Shown here piece after piece: positions 41,463 to 51,549 of a stretch of DNA of 64,000 nucleotides. The DNA lies in the NCBI GenBank assembly GCA_008711295.1, contig VUYV01000088.1:2869812-2933811 (forward strand), read 5' to 3'. The translations under genes and the position numbers were made by a program. The DNA is from Anarhynchus alexandrinus (Eukaryota; Chordata; Aves; Charadriiformes; Charadriidae). Positions within the stretch are counted from its first letter, which is position 1, and each line of letters opens with the position of its first letter. The notes under the pieces were generated by a model that ran no database searches, was not told where the DNA came from, and was given only the letters and a program-made list of their open reading frames with translations.

Positions 41463-44400
41463 CTGTAATTAGGAAAATAAGGTAAGATTTTTTTCCCCCC
41501 TCACATCTTTTACGACACGTTATTCCCCAGTAACTGCAACCAACATCACTATGAACTACATCAACATCACACACAAAGCGACACTTAATTCTGAACCTCA
41601 CAGAATGCCACAGATACCGTCAGAACATTAAGACCTACAGACTTTTTACCTGTAAACAGGACTGCACATCCTGTTGCAACTGTGCAGTTTTAAGGCCCCT
41701 CTGCTTCCTCTTCTCCGAAGTACACTCACCAGAAACGTGCTTTTCCCACCCTTGGTCCAAATGTACTTTTTTTTTTTTTTTGCACACAAATCACGAAGTT
41801 AAGATGAAATCCTGAGAATTTATCCCATCCATTCCCTCTACCAGTTTGCATTTATTTTGTAAAAATATCCAAGCAACTGTCTTGTCGAACCGATTTCTTT
41901 TTGTGCTAGCTACATTCACAGGTAACTTAAAAAACCCCCAAGTGTACGTACCCTGTTTGCATTGTAGTACAAAACAACAAGGTATCTGTTGCACACATTG
42001 AATCCCGACAGGTGATCACAGGCATTTTTGGCATCAAAGATGTCTTCATAGACCACGTAGGCTGTTCCTCTAGTTTCAGGAGTGTTTCCACTGCAGGCAA
42101 GATGAGTTTTAACGTTAAAATAAACAGGACATAGTTCTATTAGTCTTTAGCTGTGACTGCAATTAGATTAGCTAAAGCACTTCACTAAAAAACAATTTAT
42201 TGGTTTTGGGTTTTTTTCTAGATATTAAAATACATCCCTGCTTTCCACACCCATCTCCACTTACAGTTCAGAGTCAGAGATGACAGGAAAATGTGACAGA
42301 GGCACGTGCTGCATTATGCTCCTTAAGGGAAATTCACCTCTCCACAACAACTATCAGAAGCTGTTGCTGTCAGGGGTTGTCATATTTCTGGAAATACTCT
42401 AAGTTTTTATTACAGCAATTAGCTTGTTTTATTTACTATTACAAGACCAGGCTGTGAGTTAATGGCTGTCTGGATCAGATGTCTCCCTGGGATGGAATAC
42501 GGCTCTGGGCACATCACAAAGTCAATTTGAGAGAGTCAGAACAGCCCCGCTGGTGCAAGACCACATCAGACGCATGGCCATCGCCTCTCTGACCATCAAT
42601 TCAGTTTCCTTTGCCTGAGGGACAGGAGACACGTCTGGGCACATAACGCTAACAAGCCTGGAGAGATTGCAGAGTGTATGAATCCAAAAGATCTCAGCTA
42701 AAAGACAGCTATAGCTAACTTAATCAGAAGAACTGTCTCTACGGTGCTTGCTTCTGAGAAGAGAACTCCTGAGGACAAATGATATCACCAATATCCACAC
42801 CAGGACACGTACAAAAATTAAGAGAACAGGATAAAAACTGCACAAAGCACAAAAGTCATTACAAAAGCAGTTCTGTGTTATGCCTTGTCTTGTGACGATG
42901 TTAGGATTGACGTTAGGATGATCAGCCTCAACAAAGACACAGCTGAAGTGCCTCTATGCAAATGCACGGAGCATGGGGAACAAACAGGAGGAGCTAGAGA
43001 TGTGTGCACACCTCCAAGGCTACGATCTCATTGGCATCATAGAAATTTGGTAGGACGACTCCTATGACTGGAGTGTTGGCATGGAAGGCTACAGGCTCTT
43101 CAGGAGAGACAGGCAAGGGAAATGAGGAGGCGGTGTTGCCTTATATGTTAACAAGCAGTTGGAATGCATGGACCTCAACCTAGGGATGGATAAAGAGTCG
43201 ACTGAGAGCCTGTAATAAATAATAAGGAAGACCCAGGGAACTACAGGCCAGTCAGTCTCACCTCTGTGCCTGGCAAGATCATGGAGCAGATCCTCCTGGA
43301 AACTCTGCTAAGGCACATAGAAAACAAGGAGGTGATTGGTGACAGCCAGCATGGCTTCACCAAGGGCAAGTCATGCCTGACAAATTTGGTGGCCTTCTAC
43401 AAAGGGGTCACGGTGGCGGTGGACAAGGGAAGATCAACTGATGTCATCTACTTGGACTTGCGCAAAGCATTTGACACCGTCCCACACGATATCCTGGTCT
43501 CTAAATTGAAGGGACATGGATTCGACAAATGGACCACTCGATGGATAAAGAACTGGCTGGACGGTCACGCTCAAAGAGTTGCGGTCAACAGCTCAATGTC
43601 CAAGTGGAGCCCAGGATGCGGTTCGCCGAGAAGCTCAGCATGAGCCAGCAATGTGCTATCACCGCCCAGAAGGCCAACCACAACCTGGGCTGCATCAAAA
43701 GAAGTGTGGCCAGCAGGGCGAGGGAGGTGATTCTGCCCCTCTACTCCACTCTTGTGAGACCCCACCTGGAGTACTGCGTCCAGCTCTGGAGTCCCCAACA
43801 TAAGAAAGACATGGACCTGCTGGAGCGTGTCCAGAGGAGGGCCACGAGGATGATCCGAGGGCTGGAGCACCTCTCCTATGAGGAGAGGCTGAAGGAGTTG
43901 GGGCTGTTCAGCCTGGAGAAGAGAAGGCTCCGCGGAGATCTTATTGCGGCCTTCCAGTACCTAAAGGGGGCCTACAGGAGAGCTGGGGAAGGACTTTTTA
44001 CTAGGGCATGTAGTGACAGGACAAAGGAGAATGGCTTCAAACTGGAAGAGGGCAGGTTTAGATTGAACATTAGGAAGAAGTTTTTCACTTTAAGGGTGGT
44101 AAGGCAGTGGAACAGGTTGCCCAGAGAGGTTGTTGAGGCCCCATCCCTGGAGGTGTTCAAGGCCAGGCTGGACGTGGCCTTGGGCAACCTGGTCTAGTGG
44201 GAGGCGTCCCTGCCTATGGCAGGGGGGTTGAAACTCGATGATCTTCAAGGTTCTTTCCAACCTAAACCGTTCTATGATTCTATGAAATTATGGTTTAATC
44301 CACAGCATTCAGACAATACTCAGGGTAACAAGCATCATCAGAGCTCAGGTGTTCAATATTTGAAATAACTAAATACAAGAACCTCAGATTTGCTGTAGAC

Positions 44401-45429
44401 ATGTGTAACCTCAATGCGTTTTAAAACAAAATTAAAATCAAATCGCCATTCTCCACGGACTACACGGCTCCAGGACAAGCTGCATCTGATGCACAAGGAG
44501 TTGTTTCTGATATTTGCTTCTGGTTGACAGGCTCAGCAGCAATAGTAACATCTCTATTTTGCAATTACTTTAGTATCTAATACTCATTAAACATGGAACT
44601 GGTTGTGTTCAACTTTTGCCTTTCTTATTTTTACGTTTAGTTAAGGTAAAAGGTTAGGTAAATCTTAAATACAGCTAAGAGAGCAAATTCACATTTTTAC
44701 CAACTTACCTAAGTTCACATCAATTTAAGCTTTTTCACCCTACCTACCAGCAATATTATTTTCAAATGAATTCACACATACGAAAAATGTCATCACATCC
44801 ATCTCTGACACACAGGGATACTGCTAAAATGCATTTAACTTTTTCAGCTGTAAAATCCAGTTGCTACCTACTGCAACAGGAATACTGAGTTATAACACGT
44901 GTACTAAAGCATATAAAATCATTTACTTTTGAAAGAAAACTAAAATACTTACACTCTGATTTGTCGAATAGGCCCGTATTTCCCAAAAATATCATACATT
45001 TCCTCCGCTGTGATTTTATACGGCAAGTTCCTGATATACAGGATCCGATTCACTTCTGGAGGCAGCCGAATCTGAAGAAACAACATACGGTGTGTTAGAC
45101 CTAGAGCACCCACTTCAGACTTTAAAAACAGCACCTACGAGCTAAATCTTGGGGCTAACATCAGTGAGAGAGTCCAGATTAGCTTCCCTAATTCTTTTTT
45201 AATCCTCCACAGCTACAAACTTGACATGTTTTGTCAACCAAGAGGCCTGCCTGGAGGGGGACGGGCTTCCTTGGCCGGGGACACGGAAGGAGCCCAGGCC
45301 GGGCGGGAAGGCCTGCTCTCGGCCCCGGGCCGGGGGACCCCTCCTCACCGCCCCGGAGGGCTGAGGCGGGGCAGGGAGGGGGTAGGGGAAAGCACTCACG
45401 TTGGCTCGCTTGGCTGCTTGCATCGCCAT
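41373..45429 (-). CDS. SF3B6 (SF3B14, p14): SF3b branch-point RRM protein
   Basis: Four minus-strand exons (45400-45429, 44953-45071, 41952-42090, 41373-41462) total 378 bp and join without a frameshift to 125 residues, the same length as human. SF3B6 is the small SF3b subunit of U2 snRNP that sits at the branch-point adenosine, bound to SF3B1, in the nucleus. A single RRM covers residues 18-95: RNP2 is ILYIRNLP (20-27) with Tyr22, the residue that meets the branch adenosine, and RNP1 is RGTAYVVYE (57-65). A lysine-rich tail ([18 protein letters not shown]) follows. As far as I can recall it is almost identical to the human protein. The start is ATG in a GCCATGG context inside a CpG island. 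A CR1 lies in intron 2. Confidence 0.97.
41952..42090 (-). CDS. SF3B6 coding exon 3
   Basis: 139 bp, acceptor CCTGCAG, donor AGG|GTACGT. It completes Val50 and encodes residues 51-96, with RNP1 and the segment [20 protein letters not shown]. Confidence 0.96.
42880..44287 (+). mobile_element. CR1 LINE composite copy in SF3B6 intron 2
   Basis: Plus-orientation CR1, antisense to SF3B6. In order: endonuclease-domain part ([18 protein letters not shown] and the 'catggaaggctacaggctcttc' region), then after a break at about 43213 the reverse-transcriptase part ([17 protein letters not shown] and [17 protein letters not shown]), then after a second break at about 43600 the C-terminal part ([40 protein letters not shown]), and the 3' UTR with the tail 'ccgttctatgattctatga'. 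The RT active-site block lies in the second gap. The last 222-codon frame is intact, which suggests a fairly young insertion. Confidence 0.93.
44290..44950. other. SF3B6 intron 2, unique part
   Basis: AT-rich intron sequence; no feature seen beyond the donor at its exon 2 edge. Confidence 0.7.
44953..45071 (-). CDS. SF3B6 coding exon 2
   Basis: 119 bp, acceptor TTCTTCAG (as AATCTGAAGAA on plus), donor AGAGT|GTAAGT. It encodes residues 11-49 plus two bases of Val50, including RNP2. Confidence 0.96.
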
Positions 45430-45660
45430 GGCGCCGGTCGGAGGGAGGGGGCTGCCGCCTGGGAGAGAAACACCGGCAGGGAACGGGCCTGCTCCGCGTC
45501 GCCTCGGCGGGGGACCCGGATGCTATCCCAGCCTGCACCGCGCCGGAAGTGACGTCCCGCCAGTCGCTGTGCCCCTCCGCGGATGGGCGGGGCCTGCGGG
45601 ACTGTCCCGCCCATCGCCCCGCCCCCCGGCCTGGCCCCGCCCCGCTCGCGGCGCCGGCGG
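45240..45660 (-). promoter_or_regulatory. SF3B6 CpG-island promoter
   Basis: Very GC- and CpG-rich stretch spanning SF3B6 coding exon 1 and about 230 bp upstream, with GC-box-like sites (gggcgg, ccccgcccc) at 45585-45650 and no TATA box: the usual layout of a housekeeping promoter. The CR1 insertion begins where the island ends. Confidence 0.8.
45400..45429 (-). CDS. SF3B6 coding exon 1
   Basis: 30 bp encoding [10 protein letters not shown], donor AAC|GTGAGT. The first of two nearby in-frame ATGs (45429) has the better context and matches the family start. Confidence 0.96.
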
Positions 45661-46735
45661 TGTGTGGGATCGTGGAATCGCCTGGGTCGGAAGGGACCGT
45701 TCGCCGAGTCCAACCATCCACCTCACGCTGCCAAAAATACCGCTAAACCACGTCCCTCAGTGCCACGTCCTCCTGTCTTTTAAGTACCTCCAGGGATGGC
45801 GACTCCACCACTTCCCTGGGCAGCCTGTTCCACAGCCCTTTCTGTGAAGAAATTTTTCTTTCTATCCAATCTAAACCTCCCCTGGTGCAACTCGAGGCCA
45901 TTTCCTCTTGTCCTATAGCGTAGGGAGAAGAGACCAACCCCCCCTCACTACAACCTCCTTTCAGGGAGCTGTAGAGAGTGATAAGGTCTCCCCTCAGCCT
46001 CCTCTTCTCCAGGCTGAACAACCCCAGTTCCCTCAGCCACTCCTCATAAGACTTGTACTCCAAACCCCTCACCAGCTTTGTTGCCCTTCTTTGGACACGC
46101 TCCAGCTCCTCAGTGTCCTTCTTGTAGTGAGGGGCCCAAAACTGAACACAGTACTCGAGGTGGGGCCTCACCAGTGCCGAGTACAGGGGGATGATCACTT
46201 CCCTAGTCCTGCTGGCCACACTGCTCCTGACACAGGCCAGGATGCTGTTGGCTGCCTTGGCCACCTGGGCACACTGCTGGTTCACATTCAGCTGGCTGTC
46301 AACCAACACCCCCAGGTCCTTTTCTGCCGGGCAGCCACTCTGCCCCAATCCTGTAGTGCTGCATGGGGTTGTTGTGACCCATGTGCAGGACCCGGCACTT
46401 GGCCTTGTTGAACCTCATAGCATTGGCCTCAGCCCATCGATCCAACCTGTCCAGATCCCACTGTAAACCCATCTTACTCTCAAGCAGATCAACACTCCTG
46501 CTCAACTTGGTGTTGTCTGCGAACTTACTGAGGGTGCACTCGATCCCCTCGTCCGGGTCATTGATAAAGATACTAAAGAGAACTGGCCCCAGCACCGAGC
46601 CCTGGGGAACACCACTTGTGACCAGACACCAACTGGATTTAACTCCATTCACCACCACTCTCTGGGCACAGCCATCCAGACAGTTCTTTACCCAGCAAAC
46701 TGTCTACCTGTCCAAGCCACAAGCAGCCAGTTTGT
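45660..46735 (-). mobile_element. CR1 LINE copy just upstream of the SF3B6 promoter
   Basis: Minus-orientation CR1, starting (plus side) with the reversed tail 'gatcgtggaatcgcctgggtcggaagggacc'. Minus frames give reverse transcriptase ([20 protein letters not shown], then [13 protein letters not shown]) and the C-terminal domain ([51 protein letters not shown]). The catalytic FADD box reads FADN, so this copy is inactive at its RT active site; a frame change separates the two frames. Its 3' end is about 230 bp from the SF3B6 start codon. The far end near 46735 abuts a GC-rich low-complexity stretch. Confidence 0.93.
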
Positions 46736-46739
46736 CCAG

Positions 46740-47110
46740 GTGTCCCCGGCCTTGGGTGGGTGGCTGTGTCCCCCCCCCGGCCCCTGGGCTGCCCCTCCTG
46801 GTGCCCCCAGCCAGGAGAGCATTCCATGGCCTCTGCCAGGCTCGCAGCCCCGCAGCCGCCACGGCGCCTCAGGGACACAGGCTGTGGGGGGAAGGCGGCC
46901 AGGCGGCACATGGAGGTTCCTGTTGGGTGAAGGGGCCTGGGCTGCGGTCAGCAAGGAAGGCAGGGTGGCACCGTTCTGGAAAGCTGACAGTGAAGGAACT
47001 CGGAGCTGAGACCAGCAGTCGGTGCCGGGCAGTGTTCTCCTGCAGGGAGGAGTGCTCACCAACATTTTGTTTACACGTTCAAGACCCGCTGCTAGAGCTG
47101 CAAAATGAAC
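46740..47110. other. GC-rich spacer between CR1 and TP53I3
   Basis: G/C-rich sequence with C9 and other pyrimidine runs. Long open frames on both strands are a by-product of few stop codons in GC-rich DNA. No gene supported. Confidence 0.5.
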
Positions 47111-47113
47111 CTT

Positions 47114-47119
47114 TTTATT
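47114..47119 (-). terminator. TP53I3 poly(A) signal
   Basis: AATAAA on the minus strand, 155 bases after the TP53I3 stop codon, in the context GTTTAATAAAAAGG. Confidence 0.75.
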
Positions 47120-47273
47120 AAACACATCCTGTAAGGCTTTGCTTTACCCGTCCTTTTTGGCATCTTCCCACAGCAAAACATTCCAGATATGGAAGCAGAA
47201 ATGGCAGATTCTCTGCTTGTCACACACCCCTAATGATTCTGTCCCTGAAACAACTACAGCAGTAGGCCTTTCT

Positions 47274-47462
47274 TTAAGATGAAGCAGGCATCTCGATGAC
47301 AATTTTGCCAATATTCTTGTTTTCTTCCATGATCTTGTGTGCCTCCGCAATCTCGTGCAGAGGGTAAACACTGTCAACAAGTGGTTGGAGATGAGGGGAG
47401 GTTCCTCCAGAAAAATATGGCAGCACAACTTCTGTGAAGGCTTTCACCAGCCGTTCCTTATA
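47274..47462 (-). CDS. TP53I3 terminal coding exon
   Basis: 189 bp from acceptor TTTCTTCAG to TAA. Residues 273-334, [20 protein letters not shown] and [19 protein letters not shown], ending PASS. Confidence 0.95.
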   Translation of the reverse strand, partial: YKERLVKAFTEVVLPYFSGGTSPHLQPLVDSVYPLHEIAEAHKIMEENKNIGKIVIEMPASS

Positions 47463-50400
47463 CTGAAGAAAAAAAGCATTTTGAAGATTATTTCCAGTCA
47501 TGTTATTCACAGAAGTATCTCTGAGCACAGCGTACAAAATGTGCAGTTCTCAGGGAAACTCTTTCTGATGTTCTCATAGTGAGACAGATGTGTAAACATC
47601 TAACAGGTGTAAATTACAAACAAGAAGAAAACTTTTAGATTAATTATATTTTAATTGAATTAAATTCACCAAACAAGTGGTATAAGCTCAGTGAAGAACC
47701 ATTTAAACTCAAACTGATAAAATTCTTGAGAATATTATGTATTAGACCATGGATAGAATCTATCCTAGGCCTCTGCACTGCTGTCTTTTACTGTAATACC
47801 TGAGAATTTTCCACATAAAGTGGTTTTTCCTTGGTAATTTTTGAGCATCCAAATGGCTTTGGTCTCTACTTTGAAAAATGATGTAATAGAGGCTTTTCCC
47901 CCCCTTCCCTTCCCTGACTTGATCAAGTTGCCTGATCACTTGAGTTTTGTTTCTTCTTAGGCCAAATCTTTAGATTACGGTACTCATGAAGTACATTAAG
48001 AAGTCCTGGGTATCATACCTCTGATTTGGTAGTTGTAAAAGGTGTGCCTTTGCTAAAAACAGAAAAGGGAAATTGTAACTTAATTTTGCAATGTTTTCCA
48101 AAGTATGTAGTAACAGTTCGAGGTGGTGATTTTTTGGCAATAATGTGTTTAGATTCTGCTTTAACACTGGTATCAAAAGAAAGCTCTCAAAACTATAATT
48201 GATTTTAAGATCAAACTGTATACGCTTTCCACAGCCATTACTTGCCTCCTTGTCTCGTGATCGTAATAGACTTGTATAGATGCTCCCTCTTTTGGAAAGC
48301 AGCCTTGCAAGCAAATCTCCATGTACTTCACCTCCACCCAGTAGTCCGTAAATAATCCACCGGCCATCAGTACTCAGACAGTTGACATTCTTCTCCCAGT
48401 ATGAGCCACCAACACAATCCAAAATAATATCTACTCCAGCACCTCAAGTAGAAACAGAAAAGATTTCAGCAATGTAGTCAAGCTGCATTAAAGGTAGGAT
48501 AATTTCAGGCAAACTAAAACCTTGTTCTTTATAGGTACAGAATCAATCCTGCAATTCTTATTTAATTTTTTCTACTGAGATTAGGAATTGGCACAATGAT
48601 TTGTAAGGAATTCTATAATCAGGCACAAAAAAAGAGTCATTACAGATATCCAGATACAGACTCTGTCATAAACCATCCCAAATGCTTAGAAAAGCCATTT
48701 TTTTGTAACAGTAAGAGAACTAAGTTTTCTTCCCATATTCAAACACTTACAAAGACAAGTGTGAGGATTTGTTCCCACAGTTCCTTGTGGAGGCAACAAT
48801 AACACAGGCATAATATTTATGCTCCAAATGAACACAAAGCAAAAGAGAGTCCATGCAGAAAACAGCACAACTAAACTAAGGAAAGAGAGATTCGTGGGCT
48901 GACCAGGATGTTAGGTTGTGCTAACAGCGTCATTACCGGCTGCTCCTTCACCGACTAAGGTGACAGTTGAAATTGAGTGCATGTGCAGATATGTTAGGAG
49001 GTACACACTCCTCCTCAACTGTAACACTGTCTTTCACATAGAGGTTCTTACCTTGGGTCAACGCCAAGACCTTTTCACTAAAATCCTCATTCTTGTAGTT
49101 GAACCCCGCAGCTGCTCCGGCATTTTCTGTTGCTTTGAGTTTCTCTTGAGTTCCTGCTGTCACGATGGGAATAGCTTTTGCCAGTCTCACCAGCTGAATG
49201 GCTGCTATACCAATTCCACTAGCTCCAGCATGGATCAGCACTCTCTCACCCTTCTGTATTTTACCTGAAGGAGGACGTAAGGGAAATGGTTACCCTTTTG
49301 GCATCACCTTTGGGTTAAAATATGATCAGGGAGGAAAATACTGAAGAGGAATCTGAAAGAGCTGCCCTTGAGTGGGCTTTGTTTACATCTTCATATCCTT
49401 CATAAAAGAAACAAATCCAGAACTAACACAGCTCGTAGTGTACCAACAGGACTCCATTTTACTGATGTCAGTGGAATGACTTTACAGTTATGCCTGTCCA
49501 GTTCTGTGCATCCATGACCAAGCTGCTTAGGTGAGTGCAGGCAGCCTTTTTATACCAGGACTGCCCATTACCACCAACAGAAAACATACTTGGGGGATGT
49601 TAATAATGAGAAATCAGGCTCTCGACAATGGAGAAATACCAGAAGCACTGGGTAATGTTAAGGACCAGTTCTACCTTTTATTTTACCATCTGCTGGTTGA
49701 CTTAACGCATTTGTTTGTGTTCCACTGATTGCTACGGGAAGTGAGGCACCGAGTAGTCCTGGAGATGTGGTCCTAATTGACCACAGTCCCCCAAGAAGCA
49801 ACAGTGCTGGAAGCGAGTCTGCATTTCAGGTAGTGAGGAAAGTTACTTGTTTGTAACTCCTGTTCTTTAGTGGAGCTTTTACATGCTACTGCTGAAGAGG
49901 GTAGAAGAAGGATATTTGTCAACTGAGGAAAAACCTGCCACGTGCTACTGTTAGTGCCTCTGTAGCGCTGATTTTACCAACAGTTAATGTCTGCATGAAA
50001 TAAGGTACAAGAAGATGTTGTCTACTTTAGATCCACAGGCAATTAGTGAGAAAGTTCATGATATGGTTATCCTTGCAGGGAAGTGAAATCTTTAGAAGTA
50101 GGATGCATTTTGAGTTGTTTGGAGAACAAATAAATTATTTCAGGGTTTAGGCTTAACGGAAATTGCGATTCAAGCTTAGAAATACAGACAAAAAGAAAAA
50201 CTGACCATCTTTCCATATCCTTCCTTGTAAATATGCAATCACCAGAGTATGCTGTGACTGGGGAGATTTCAGGATTTGGGTCTGGCAGAACAGATTTTGA
50301 CCCATGTGAATGGAGCGACAGAGAAAAGGTTCTTCGAAGGCAAACAGCATTCAGATGGAGGCAACAAAGAGAGGATTTCATAACAGAAAAGAAGACAAAC

Positions 50401-51538
50401 TGTTCTGGTGTGATAGATTTGTAAACACCACTCTCACCTACAAAATGCAGCAGCTGAAAGGCTGTTAACCAGGCTTCAGGAATGGCTGCAGCCTGAATAA
50501 AAGTCATATCATTGGGAATTGGCATCAGGTAGCCTTCGGGTACTGTTACGTATTCTGCCTGGCCACCTCCGGAGAGCAGAGCCATCACTGCATCGCCAAT
50601 CTTCCACCGGCCCTTGCAGCCAGGTCCGAGCCCAGCCACGCTCCCAGCTGCTTCTAAGCCTAATATATCACTTGCTCCTTTTGGGGGAGGGTACTTCCCT
50701 CTCCTCTAAAACAAAAGAAAAGAGAGGGCAGGGAAGGAAAAGACACATATCAAGGAGTGTAATGACCTGCAATATTTTGTTCACATGCCTACAACCTAAA
50801 TTCCTATTTATTTAATCCTGATTTCACACTGTGAAAATGTTCCAGTAATTTGAGGATCTTCTATCCTCTTGCAACACTTCTTGTTTCCTGAGTATGTTTT
50901 ATTCTTAAAACTCTGTGTGCAAATTCAATTTATTGTGAGTCCCCATTGTCCAGGCCAATCCATGCTAGGAAGGCATTATGGTCTCCAGTTGCAGAGCATG
51001 GTTTTCAGCTCAAATCAAAGCAGCTCAGACTTAGCAATTTGAATGTCATTTTCCCCCTCTGGAATTGAGCCAGTGGAACATTTCATGTTCATCTGAAATG
51101 CCCAGAGAATGGTCTAAGCATCTAGAAAGACCAGAGCTTTCGTTTTACATCTTTTTTTTGAAAGGCAGCTGCCTTTCCATGCCACGCCAGCATTGCAGTG
51201 ACCCAGATAAAAACATTTATCTGCTGAATCAACAGACATCTCTTCTTTCATCCCTATAAACATTCCCTTTGAAGTCTCCCATCCAAATGCTCACCAGGCC
51301 AAATCTCTTTTAGCTCTTCATATTTGTCAAGGCTTCAGATAGGGGCTTGAAAAATTGGTGTCATGTTCTCATGCACAAATCTGCTTAACAAAACACCTAC
51401 CTGGAGTAAATCAGCTCTGTTGAGAGCACTGGCAGAGACCTTCACAAGAACTTCTCCTTCTCCTGGTTGTGGTTTCATCACTTCTTTCACATAGAGATTT
51501 TCTGGGCCTCCTGGGCAATCAAAATAGACTGCCAACAT
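47274..51538 (-). CDS. TP53I3 (PIG3): NADPH-dependent quinone oxidoreductase-like enzyme
   Basis: Five exons (51401-51538, 50438-50705, 49052-49264, 48246-48442, 47274-47462) join in phase to 1005 bp, 334 residues (human 332). It is a zeta-crystallin-like medium-chain reductase without zinc that reduces ortho-quinones with NADPH and links p53 to oxidative stress and DNA-damage signalling. The N-terminal GroES-like fold holds ENLYVKEV and [11 protein letters not shown] (38-46). The nucleotide-binding fold carries the A-S-G-I-G glycine motif (150-154) with Ser151 kept, and [14 protein letters not shown] follows. The C-terminus [11 protein letters not shown] is typical. The start is the family ATG, five bases after an acceptor, so a 5' exon lies upstream. 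The last intron uses a GC donor. Confidence 0.96.
47463..48245 (-). other. TP53I3 last intron (GC-AG)
   Basis: 783 bp, starting GCAAGT and ending CAG on the minus strand. No other feature seen. Confidence 0.85.
48246..48442 (-). CDS. TP53I3 coding exon 4, with GC donor
   Basis: 197 bp, acceptor ACTTGAG, residues 208-272 ([19 protein letters not shown] to [10 protein letters not shown]). The exon ends GAG followed by GCAAGT: no GT is available at the position required by phase and homology, while AG|GCAAGT is the exact consensus of the minor GC-AG class. Confidence 0.9.
49052..49264 (-). CDS. TP53I3 coding exon 3 (dinucleotide-binding)
   Basis: 213 bp, acceptor CAG|GTAAAA, donor CAAG|GTAAGA. 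Residues 137-206, with [15 protein letters not shown] holding the NADPH-binding motif, then [20 protein letters not shown] and the [14 protein letters not shown] end. Confidence 0.95.
50438..50705 (-). CDS. TP53I3 coding exon 2
   Basis: 268 bp, acceptor TTGTTTTAG, donor GTAG|GTGAGA. It encodes [19 protein letters not shown], the [16 protein letters not shown] segment, [13 protein letters not shown] and [18 protein letters not shown] (residues 47-135), plus one base of Gly136. The upstream limit was set by the AG acceptor and phase. Confidence 0.95.
51401..51538 (-). CDS. TP53I3 first coding exon
   Basis: 138 bp, residues 1-46, [11 protein letters not shown] to RADLLQ, donor CAG|GTAGGT. The acceptor TTTTTTTTCAG lies just upstream of AGAAAATG, so the preceding exon supplies the 5' UTR or, if the candidate at 53180-53297 is used, an in-frame N-terminal extension. 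Confidence 0.95.
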
Positions 51539-51549
51539 TTTCTCTGAAA

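Larger units (their letters stand above)
48443..51400 (-). other. TP53I3 introns 1-3
   Basis: Three GT-AG introns (51400-50706, 50437-49265, 49051-48443) with no further exon or recognisable repeat. The human neighbourhood has FAM228B exons on the opposite strand here; I found none on plus. Confidence 0.7.

Noticed and set aside
43529..44197. 222-codon frame as a host gene
   Set aside because: It is the CR1 ORF2 C-terminal domain, followed by the CR1 3' tail.
45188..45746. Long overlapping frames on both strands around the SF3B6 promoter
   Set aside because: GC-content artefacts of the CpG island; only the 30-bp SF3B6 exon is supported.
46381..47121. 246-codon plus-strand frame
   Set aside because: It is antisense to a CR1 reverse-transcriptase region and then runs through GC-rich low-complexity DNA.
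50067..50437. C-terminal extension of the TP53I3 exon 2 frame
   Set aside because: The frame reads past a consensus GTGAGA donor into the intron; homology stops exactly at the donor.
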